NCBI GenBank assembly: GCA_964020155.1
Contig: OZ026554.1
Span: 904,001 to 968,000, forward strand
Source: Chondrilla cf. caribensis
Lineage: Eukaryota > Porifera > Demospongiae > Chondrillida > Chondrillidae
Length of the DNA: 64,000 nucleotides
Direction: 5' to 3'
The first letter of the stretch is position 1; the number at the start of each line of letters is the position of its first letter. A program made the translations under genes and the position numbers. This document shows positions 56,801 through 64,000 of this stretch, in pieces. The notes beneath the pieces are model-generated. The model was not told where the DNA came from, searched no databases, and saw only the letters and a list, made by a program, of their open reading frames with translations.

Positions 56801-57418
56801 TCTAATGTTCTAGTGTTAAGGTAAGGTTTGAAATCCTTATTGAAATAGAGACTAAATAGGTTTAATTTGACCTTGGTTATGTGCTGCTACTGCGATACTT
56901 TCACACAAAAACATCTGCACACATACGTACATGAACATGCAAGTGCATGCAAAACACACACACACACACACACACACACCTGCAGTGTGTCCCATTTTTG
57001 ATATTCTAGATAGTCACTACTCACAGATGAAGGGTAGCCTTGAGGAAGAAAAGCATCCTAAAGGACAAATAGCACAGTCCAATTAATAAGATTGTTAAAT
57101 TGTTCATAAGCAGTAACAGTAACAGAGTTGGTCCACTAGCATATTATACGAATGCGTGCGCTAAATACGCGGGTTTTAGTCAACGACAGTACTGTATTCA
57201 TATGCATATGGTCCTGTCCTAACCACTAGAGTTACCTTCAAAGTTCTCTTGACAAGTGCATACTTGGACAACCCCTCCTTCCGTGAACATTTTTTCAATC
57301 TTTCGTCTTTAATCATATATTCGGAATGTACAGCGCTGGAACCATAGACTTCTTCGAGCTCTGGAAGGACTGTGAAGTTTTCGTCCAACGAAAAATTCGA
57401 ATTCCCTCGATCAGCCAT
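50241..57418 (-). CDS. RUSF1: RUSF1 homologue, root UVB-sensitive (DUF647) family protein (13 exons assigned)
   Basis: Exons: 57418-57236, 57057-56980, 56669-56555, 56491-56446, 56158-56126, 56038-55933, 55498-55397, 54882-54812, 54133-53949, 53719-53662, 51208-51061, 50966-50915 and 50494-50241. They join in frame to 476 codons plus TAG; the human protein is about 470 aa. Family hallmarks are in order: [107 protein letters not shown] proteins are predicted membrane proteins; plant members act in UV-B and vitamin B6-linked processes and the animal role is unclear. A short exon is probably missing between 53662 and 51208, where the family has about 15-25 more residues. A candidate at about 51752-51838 encodes [10 protein letters not shown] but its phases do not fit. 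Several introns contain minisatellites. Confidence 0.88.
51461..51660. mobile_element. 200-bp Tigger-type MITE in a RUSF1 intron
   Basis: The left end 'tacagtggaacctctctata' is complementary to the right end '...tagaggttccactgta'. Internal repeats of 'gtcctttata/gtagagagg' are visible. TA ends and CAGTGGAACC termini fit a Tc1/mariner Tigger-like MITE. It is a different subfamily from 32442-32866. Confidence 0.8.
51982..52731. mobile_element. 750-bp element with long inverted ends and 9-bp target duplication (Mutator-like?)
   Basis: Termini are TAGTCTGG...CCAGACTA and the inverted similarity extends about 100 bp inward on each side (shared 'gctagacc', 'ctctcatta', 'agcaactattgtcaatttca'). The exact direct repeat ggtagtcac flanks it at 51973-51981 and 52732-52740. 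Long inverted ends plus a 9-bp duplication are the classical signature of Mutator-like elements. The interior is GC-rich and encodes a zinc-finger-like ORF but no transposase core, so it is non-autonomous. It lies in the RUSF1 intron between exons 10 and 11. Confidence 0.85.
52178..52537 (-). CDS. Zinc-finger-like ORF carried by the 750-bp element
   Basis: The 119-codon ORF starts at an ATG near the right inverted end. It has paired cysteines CCVC (14-17) and CKHC (62-65), separated by about 45 residues. A heptad-like segment ([18 protein letters not shown]) follows. The C4 arrangement followed by a coiled coil recalls ZAD-type N-terminal domains of some DNA-binding proteins; this is resemblance, not identification. 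The frame has a possible splice donor (CAAGAAG|GTAACC) at its end, so it may be the first exon of a transposon gene whose remainder was deleted. Its composition is far more GC-rich than the surrounding intron. Confidence 0.5.
   Translation of the reverse strand: MAQGLEASHSETACCVCAGTDVPRKDRRKVSEALALTALGLKVNEISQISLKLPGNAIIRVCKHCSDQVAKVERLETEMAATRSRIDSSSINTLSTGSEESGHCRPLSEVLGSLQPARR
53025..53606. repeat. 54-bp minisatellite (~8.5 units) inside a MITE-like frame
   Basis: Units start at 53147 and every 54 bp to 53579, each containing 'aagaggtctgactgtata' and 'gggagcactaccaagggtg'. The outer ends 'gcagtcagacctctgta' (53025) and 'aagaggtctgactgtac' (to 53606) are complementary. The array therefore looks like a MITE whose terminal region was amplified. 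54 is a multiple of 3, so long ORFs on both strands are spurious. Confidence 0.85.
53760..53877. repeat. 37-bp tandem repeat, ~3 units
   Basis: 'gataaggatggtcctactct' continuing 'tgtacgagacacacaat' is repeated about three times in RUSF1 intron 9. Confidence 0.8.
54134..54745. repeat. 34-bp minisatellite (~18 units) copying the exon 9 splice acceptor of RUSF1
   Basis: On the minus strand each unit ends CCACTCTCTCCAG and is followed by TGTAGTGTGA. The true acceptor at 54133/54134 is CCACTCTCTCCAG followed by TTTAGTGTGG. The array lies immediately upstream of exon 9 in transcript order, in intron 8. Confidence 0.93.
55604..55970. repeat. 42-bp minisatellite (~8.5 units) copying the exon 6 splice donor of RUSF1
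   Basis: On the minus strand the unit is GTGATGTGTTTATCCAGCAT followed by AACGAGA or AGTGAGA and then GTGAGTGGGTGTATT. The first unit holds the last codons of exon 6 and its donor (exon end at 55933). Every further unit repeats the same exon end and the same GTGAGT donor. 42 nt equals 14 codons. Confidence 0.93.
56280..56420. repeat. tactgtatgta minisatellite in RUSF1 intron 4
   Basis: Imperfect units of 'gtatgtagtatgtactgtat' with about 28-bp periodicity, close to exon 4. Confidence 0.7.
56730..56815. mobile_element. Fragment resembling CAGTGGAGCC-type MITE ends
   Basis: 'tacagtggagcctgtctaat' and, 50 bp on, 'tacagtgagacctgtctaat' look like two partial Tigger-type termini. A related start 'cacagtggagcctgttaag' is at about 35932. 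No complete element is seen. Confidence 0.4.
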
Positions 57419-57603
57419 TTTAAAGGGCGCTAATACTCGAATCGGATAAACGCCTTACTGTCATGATAATAATTATTCACCGATTCACTCACATTATGAT
57501 ACTATACATCTATTTGACAGATACGTAATTACATTTAGGTAGATCTCGAAAAAGTCTACAAATAATACAACAGGTAATGTCTACAAACAAAGGTGCAAAA
57601 ATT

Positions 57604-58261
57604 TTAACAACACCTCTTTTTGGGCGGCAGTCCTAGATCCACAGTGTTTCGTACATCTTTATCCGCAGTCTGTATTGTCGCTTTATTGTGTGTGGACTCG
57701 ATCAGCTCACTGAATAAAGATTCAACATTCTTTCCTGTTTTGGCCGACACGATGTTAAATTTAATTCGCCCTGTATCATACTTGTTGCTCAAGCTATTTT
57801 TGGCCTCTTTGATCCCAACCTCAGGCATGGGAAGGTCGCACTTGTTGCCCCAGACGATCCAGTTGACTTCATCGAAATCCCTGTCTATGTAATGCAGGGC
57901 ATTTTCCATCCACTCGGTCAATTCGAAACAGGACGTCTGGTCATCAACTGCAAATAACAAGATAGCAGCCGCTGTCTGACGATAGTACCCATCAGTGATG
58001 GTTCTAAATCTCTCCGCACCTCCTGTGTCCCATAAATCAACCTACAAAGGAGATAGTTGGTGAATCATGTGACTAGTCACGGGATACATAATGTTACAAA
58101 CGTCACTTATGGTTTACCTTATAACTTTGAACCAACAAGTAAATACTGTTCACACCGGATAGATCATGCAATTCAATGAGACATAGAAGGACAGACATAC
58201 ACTACACACTCGAGTATCTACACAACCACACACACACGCACACACACACACACACACAGAC

Positions 58262-58332
<71 letters not shown>

Positions 58333-58553
58333 CACATACACACATGTACACACACGCAACTCACAGTTACTGTGTCATTTCCAATTTTTCTGGTTGTCTG
58401 GTGAATGTCCACACCTCCCAAGGTACTTGCAGTCCTCTGGTCAAAAAACTCATTTTCTTTAATTCTTCGAAATATGGAAGTTTTACCAACTCCATGATTA
58501 CCCAGAAGAATAACCTTATACTTGAAATCTCCAATAGTGGGTTTACCAGCCAT
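57604..58553 (-). CDS. Rab-like small GTPase 1 (2 exons, 208 aa)
   Basis: Exons 58553-58365 and 58041-57604 join in phase 0 to 208 codons plus TAA. A P-loop GNHGVGKTS lies at residues 18-26. Switch II reads WDTGGAERF, where Rab proteins have WDTAGQERF, so the Gln that supports GTP hydrolysis is Ala. GNKCDL and SAKTG guanine-binding motifs are present, and the C-terminus KKRCC is a double-Cys geranylgeranylation signal. It should attach to membranes and cycle with GTP as Rab proteins do, but hydrolysis may be slow. The start is the only ATG ahead of the P-loop at normal spacing. The intron lies just before the switch II strand as in the two neighbouring paralogues. The first intron has (TG)n about 35 nt from the donor. 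The subfamily is not recognised. Confidence 0.88.
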
Positions 58554-59810
58554 GATCAATCTTTGATGATTGACTGTACTGCACCCCTTTTCAAACCTAC
58601 AAAGTAACAGTGAAATGTACAGTTTACACATATACACTACATGTACAGGTACGGTCACTACCACAGATGTACGTACATGTTGGGTACATGTGCTTGTATG
58701 TATGTTGATGTACAACTACACTCACTGGTATGTACATACGTATATGTATGTACATCTACCCTCACTGTTATGTACATACTTGTACATCTACACTCACTGG
58801 TATGTATGTGCGTACACACATGTACAGATACATTCACTGAAATCTACACATGCATATAACTACACTCACTTAAGTACAAAGCTTATACTACCTAGCGAGC
58901 CAATGTGCACAAAACAGTACAAATAACAGAAAATTAATTTTTTACAAATAATGCTTCAGGTGTGCTTTAACTGGTTAATACTGCACAGCCAAATCTCTCA
59001 ACAGATATCACTGATGAACTGGGTATGTAGACTGAACTACAGGCTGCGCGTGGGAGGGATAAGGTAAATACCTTAAGAAACGCCATACAGATACTAGCCT
59101 GATAGATACAATACAAAACAACACAACACAATGCACCAACATAAGTTGTGTTGTACCATAGACACTCTATACTAAGTAACCATATTATAGAGTCTACGGT
59201 TGTACTAGATTAGCCATAATGTACTTCAAATTCCGCACTACCAAACAAACAAGAGGATTTATACGAGCTTAAAGCCCCGAAAGAAAAATTCAGTCGTGGC
59301 TGTGAGCAATTTCCCAAAACAGCACTGTTTCTTTGGTGAAACAATAGATCTCTTTGGAGTATCCGTGGAACACACGTGGTCACTGGCAAACACAAGTGTA
59401 CGCACTACATGATTATCAGCAGGCTTCGTCGTATTGCTTACAAGCAGTACTTTAGACATGTCACTAACTACGTATCGGGTCTTGAAACGTGCACCTCACC
59501 ATGTATCGGGTATCTTACCAGAAAAGTCCTTCTCTAGTCACAGGAAGATATGACGGACACGCCAAGATCTATTTTTGGAATAATTTCACGTTATTCCTCG
59601 TTAATCAACGCGAATCGTTGCAACTATTATAATTAACAACGTACGGTTGAAATTAGCAGAACGAAGTGTTTTCACGTTTATTTAGTTGCTCACGTTATTT
59701 ATAATTGTTAATATCATTCTTAAAGTATAGTACAATTTACAATAATACAAATATTATAGTTATTTTGCAATACACTGAGTCTTACAAAAATACCCCATAA
59801 GCTGATAATG
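58554..59810. other. Between Rab-like genes 1 and 2
   Basis: It includes a tandem 'tgtacatctacactcactgg' repeat at about 58715-58870 and a 66-codon minus-strand ORF at 59259-59459 of no recognisable family. The rest is AT-rich. No gene is called. Confidence 0.5.
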
Positions 59811-61258
59811 TCAACATTTGCATCCACCACCTGTGGATTTAGGAGGGTCACGACCAGGCACTACAGTGGTACCTTGTGTTGATTCATTAGCTGAACTTTG
59901 CTTAGCATTCGTGTACATGAGCTCTATGAATCTTTCAAGTGCTGATTCCACGTTTTTGCCTGATTTGCCCGATACCTCAAAATACTCCACCTTGCTTGTG
60001 TCCACATTAGGATCCATACCATCAAGCTGACACTTGGCTTCCTCGATCCCGACCTTTTGTTTTTGAAGGTCACACTTGTTACCCCACACAACCCATGTGA
60101 TATCTGCAAAAGGTTTTTTGATGTATTTCAAGGCATCTCCCACCCAGGTGGTTAGCTGAGTGCATGAATGTTGATCATCCACTGAAAACACCAAAATGAT
60201 ACCAGTAATATTCTGGTAATAGCTGGCAGTGATACTTCTGAATCTCTCAATGCCTCCAGTATCCCACAAGTTGATCTACGATGAATCAAGTATGTACAGT
60301 TATATTCAATATTTGATTTTTATGTTCATATTAAACAGATCTTTTACACCAATATCAGACACTAACAGATGCACACAGGCAAGGAAGTGTATACCTTTTA
60401 AGATCAATATGAGACTACAGTATTGGTTTCTCTACAGCTTCAAGTCTAACACTATAACGTGCATTCGTATGAAAATGTTGCTTGTTTACAGGCATACTTA
60501 ATCCCAACTAGGAGTGGTAATATCAGCAAAAAGGGTTGAAACATGATAAATTGTAGGTTGTATTTCTTCATAGTTGTAGGACAATTGTTTAACACGTCTA
60601 TAGTGATTTAGTGCAATTAATCATTCATGCAATGTTTCACCCATCACGGGCTTCTTCAGGCACATGTACTAAAAGTTTTGTATTGTATGTGCCTGAAGAA
60701 GCCCGTGATGGGTGAAACGTTGCACGAATGATTACGCTGTGAAAAGAATTGTTCGAATATCACTATAGATGTGTTAAACAATAGTCCTACAACTATGAAG
60801 AAATGATAAATTGTATCCGACTCTGTATATTATCACCCTCCTAGTTGCGTGTGATCAGGTTGTTACAAACTACATATTTCCGTAAAATGATCAGCCACTT
60901 TGTGACATTTCCAGCCGTTGAACATGGACAAATGGCATGTCAAGAGGTGCGGATTGTGCATAATTTACAAGGAACAGTTAGGTATGAAATGTGCTCCTAC
61001 AAAAGTAACAATCGGTCTATATCATGTTTTATGAGTCATAATTTAACCAAAGCTACAAGACAATCTACTTACATTTACTGTGTCTTCTCCAAATTTTCTT
61101 GTCATTCTAATAACATCTACTTCGGACGTCTGAGGGCGTGGATCAGTTTGGGATTCCTGTTTGATTTTTTCAAAGATGGTCGACTTTCCAATACCAAATT
61201 CTCCCAGTAGAATGGCTCCAAAATCAAATTGATCAGCAGATTGGTTCGCTTCAGACAT
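59811..61258 (-). CDS. Rab-like small GTPase 2 (2 exons, 216 aa)
   Basis: Exons 61258-61073 and 60275-59811 join in phase 0 to 216 codons plus TGA. A P-loop GEFGIGKST lies at about residues 19-27. Switch II reads WDTGGIERF, with Ile in place of the catalytic Gln. GNKCDL and a divergent SGKSG motif follow, and the C-terminus GGGCKC is a CxC prenylation signal. It is the closest relative of the upstream-lying gene 1 (shared WDTGG, WGNKCDL, GIEEAK/GIKEAK, SGKNVES/TGKNVES). It sits head to head with gene 3. The intron contains a fold-back element (60561-60805). A Rab-type membrane-traffic role is inferred from the family. Confidence 0.88.
60561..60805. repeat. Fold-back element with CTGAAGA...GAAAC hairpin motifs
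   Basis: Inverted arms: 'ttcttcatagttgtagga' at the left with its complement at the right, and inner arms 60618-60664 / 60687-60733 around a 22-bp spacer. Each inner arm carries GCCTGAAGAAGCCC, a short loop, then GGGTGAAAC. It lies within the intron of Rab-like gene 2. Confidence 0.88.
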
Positions 61259-61896
61259 TATCCACGTTGGAGCTCAGTACACCATCCAACTTAATTTCAA
61301 TAATATGTACAGTATATACACCTGCAAATGTAAAAATAACTCATTTGTAAGTATATAGCTATATAGCTTGTGTAATTCACGTACATATGCAAGAAAGAAA
61401 GTCTGCTACGGCCGGGTTGCAATAATTCTCTAGAAATTAGCTTTAGGAGCTAAAAATCATCCAAAGCGGACGCTTAGACCCCACTGATTCAATCTTATAA
61501 CGGAGTCGTAAGAATTCATCGATATCTCCTCACTCCTATTGGTGCAGACTCGTCAAAAACTAGTCGGAGATCAACTGGTGGAACCGATAAACAATGCACT
61601 ACCTTTAAAACAACAGCTTGTTGGATCTAAAGAAAATACAATAAGCGACGACAAAGATATCTTGCACTGAAGATCTCCAAAATGGTCCTCGAAGCAGCCT
61701 TGTTTGTCTACACGTGATAGTCTTTAGTAGTAGGAGTGGTCGAATATTATTATGTTGGTGTACGTGTGGTATAAGCAGCAACGAAGCGTAACGTGTTCGC
61801 TGACAGATCACATGACTGTATAGTCAGGTTATTCCCCTTGCTCATCATTCGAGGCACACGCGTAGTTTCGATCCTCACAAAACGTAGGGAGTGACC
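61259..61896. promoter_or_regulatory. Shared intergenic region of divergent Rab-like genes 2 and 3
   Basis: 638 bp separate the two ATGs, which face away from each other. The stretch is less AT-rich than the surroundings near 61400-61860. No ORF of note is present, so a bidirectional promoter is likely. No TATA box stands out. Confidence 0.5.
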
Positions 61897-62759
61897 ATGG
61901 CGGGTGTCGGTAGAGGTCCCACATACAGAGTGGTTCTTCTTGGGGAGTTGGGGGTTGGGAAGACGTCACTTTTCAGAAGAATAAAGGACAATTCTTTCGA
62001 CGAACATCAGCCAGCGACCTCTGGCATAGACTCTTGTTCAAAGTACACGAATGTGGACGGACAGGACATTCACGTGAGTCTTTGCCGGTTTAATACTCGT
62101 CTGAGTAGGGGATGAGGCTTAAATTTGAATCTCGTTTTTTATTCTGATATGGGTATCGGTCAGGTAATAATGATGATGTTAGTTAGTTGTCATAAAAACT
62201 TCCTGTGTTGCACCCACACTTCGCTGTTTTCCCAACTCAGTGTTTGATTGATATGAATAGTCTCTGGTTTGGTTCACCTTGTCTGTCTGATATTTCCTCT
62301 CCCTGGCCACAGATAGCAGTATGGGACACAGCTGGAGTGGAGAGGTTCCGTACCCTCACTAGAAACTACTACCGAAACGCTGATGCCACTGTGTTTGTGT
62401 ACAGTGTCACAGACACATCTTCCCTGCACTACCTCACACAGTGGCTCAAGGATGCTCAGCTCCATGCTCCTAATGCACTCCGGGTTATTGTTGGGAACAA
62501 AATCGACCTTCAAGGTAGCATTGAGGTGGAAGAACCAGTCGCACAAGCATTTGCAAATTTGCAAAAGATAAACTTACTCTACCGTATATCCTGCAAGTCC
62601 AACGAAGGCGTTGAGAGCATGGTTACAAGTGTTACTCGTGAGATTCACAAACGTGCTACAAACAGTGAACATGCTGCTCCAGATGAATCCACGCTGAAAC
62701 TCGGCCAGAAACCGTCTCAGGATTCAGCCTCTGAAAATGAAAGAGGTTGTAAGTGCTAG
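61897..62759 (+). CDS. Rab-like small GTPase 3 (2 exons, 207 aa)
   Basis: Exons 61897-62073 and 62313-62759 join in phase 0 to 207 codons plus TAG. The ATG sits in ccATGG context; an upstream in-frame GTG was not used. A P-loop GELGVGKTS lies at about residues 16-24. Switch II reads WDTAGVERF, with Val in place of the catalytic Gln. GNKIDL and SCKSN motifs follow, and the C-terminus ERGCKC is a CxC prenylation signal. It is more Rab-like than genes 1 and 2 in retaining DTAG, but shares their intron position and missing Gln. It is probably a divergent member of the same local family. Confidence 0.9.
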
Positions 62760-63674
62760 TGGCTGGTCCAATCTGATGTTGCCTATTATTTGTTATTTCA
62801 ATTGCTTGTACAATCAATATATTTTATATTATTTTTCACTACATACATAAATAACATCGACTATTATTAATAGTTGTTTTATTGTACTGTTGCTTAGTAG
62901 CATGTTGAGGTTTGTCTGTATGTGAGTGTGTCAGTTTGAAAACAGCTTTGATTTGCATGATAATAATATAAATGCATCATAATTATGCTTAATGTTACTC
63001 AGTATAATTAAAATTATGTACACATATTGGTAACTTCATGTACACCCTTTGCTGAACCTTAATAGATTGATGTCTATTTATTTGGACAATTACTCAAATC
63101 ACTTGTTGACAAATTATTTGTAACGTTTCGCCCTTTTGGGCTTCTTCAGGCAATGCTTACAAAACTACGTATGTGTGACAACAAAAATTTGATAGTGTGT
63201 AATGATGACCAATCAGGGTCCTAGTGATGGTCCACATAAAGTGACATTATAGCCGAGGGTAATTCACTTCTTACAAATTCAAGTTGCTTTGATATAGTAT
63301 TATGTTGCAGTACATTCATTACACATGTTCAGTTTAAATTTTAAATGAAAGCTGTGCATAAGTATAGGCCCAGGGCTAGCATATGTACGAGTGCAAGATT
63401 TATATGGTTCTTAGATATAGAATAGTTACATATACGTACATATATACGTATATACGTAATAGTATAAAATGTTGTGTATTAGTCTACCCTTCATTATATT
63501 ATATATATTTTATGTATTTATTACCCTTCATTATAATTAATTACAGTGTAATTTAATAATAATTAAAAAGTCCAATATGAATTAAGATTGCATTGATAAG
63601 AAAACTGTAATTGCATATGTACGACCAAAAGCATGCACACAAAATCAATACATTTACACGTATGCACATGTAGG
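62760..63674. other. Convergent 3' intergenic region
   Basis: AT-rich spacer between the 3' ends of Rab-like gene 3 and BOP1. It includes a second occurrence of the GCCTGAAGAAGCCC...GGGCGAAACGTTA hairpin motif on the minus strand at 63121-63151. No gene is seen. Confidence 0.6.
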
Positions 63675-63757
63675 TCATGTATAGAGCCTAACAGTTGAGT
63701 CTGAACCAGCTGTGAATATCCACGGCTGGGTTGGGTGGAACTTGCAATCCATAACAC
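63675..63757 (-). CDS. BOP1: BOP1 homologue, last exon only
   Basis: After an acceptor (AATGCAG) the minus strand encodes GVMDCKFHPTQPWIFTAG followed by SDSTVRLYT and TGA. BOP1, a WD40 ribosome-biogenesis factor of the PeBoW complex that matures the large subunit in the nucleolus, ends with nearly the same sequence (GVTD-x-x-FHPTQPW...RLFT) in animals. The exon begins in phase 1. The remainder lies beyond the right edge, since no further exon is visible in 63758-64000, which holds a 'tgtacagta' rich repeat. Confidence 0.85.
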
Positions 63758-63759
63758 CT

Positions 63760-64000
63760 GCATTTGAGTATACATACAGTACATGCACTACCAACAGCAC
63801 ACGCAATGTGCTGTGAGGTACACATACTGTACTGTACAGACACATTGTACAGTAAGCACACTGCACTATATACGCACACTGTACGGTATACACATATCGT
63901 ACAGTATACACACTGTTTAGCACATACACTGTACTGTACATACGCTGTACAGCACATGCATTCATTTTACTGTACATACACTGTACTGTATGTACATATG
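63760..64000. repeat. acagtacatac-type degenerate tandem repeat
   Basis: Imperfect repeats of 'gtacagtacacacactgt' in the last intron of the BOP1 homologue, running to the window edge. Confidence 0.6.

Noticed and set aside
59259..59459. 66-codon frame upstream of Rab-like gene 1 as a coding exon
   Set aside because: No in-frame splice link to the Rab-like gene, whose own ATG precedes the P-loop at normal spacing, and no known family.

Overview
The window reads as animal nuclear DNA. Every gene recognised has introns with GT-AG borders. Products include secreted EMI/EGF and von Willebrand A proteins, a RUSF1-family protein, prenylated Rab-like GTPases and the C-terminus of BOP1. The AT-rich composition, short introns, abundant (AC)n tracts and several terminal-inverted-repeat elements would fit a marine invertebrate. 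A sponge is my guess, at low confidence.

Region 1 (1-32 kb): a 12.26 kb unit is present twice almost without change (1-12256 and 12257-24518), then a third time as a shorter, more diverged copy (24519 to about 32075). The left 8.8 kb of each unit is non-coding. It is built from degenerate direct repeats that mostly end in (AC)n, plus MITE-like and retroelement-like insertions. The right 3.4 kb of copies 1 and 2 carries one complete four-exon gene for a secreted VWA protein. Copy 3 lacks this part and runs instead into region 2.

Region 2 (32-44 kb): three tandem minus-strand paralogues (A, B, C) encode small secreted proteins with a signal peptide, an EMI domain and EGF repeats (197, 294 and 325 aa). 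They share exon borders and phases, similar promoters and an odd C-terminal half-EGF. B and C come from a segmental duplication of about 4.4 kb. Intron 2 of B holds about 564 bp of uninterrupted (AC)n.

Region 3 (46-64 kb): a minus-strand gene of unknown function with a C-terminal cysteine motif, then a RUSF1 homologue (13 exons assigned), then three Rab-like GTPase genes (two minus, one plus, the last two head to head), then the last exon of BOP1. RUSF1 is notable because two of its introns contain minisatellites whose units are copies of the adjoining splice donor and splice acceptor. It also hosts a 750-bp transposon with a 9-bp target duplication and a zinc-finger-like ORF.

All splice sites were placed by hand from frame, phase and homology. 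For each multi-exon gene except RUSF1 the assembled exon lengths give one open frame with a stop. RUSF1 also closes in frame, but probably lacks one short exon.
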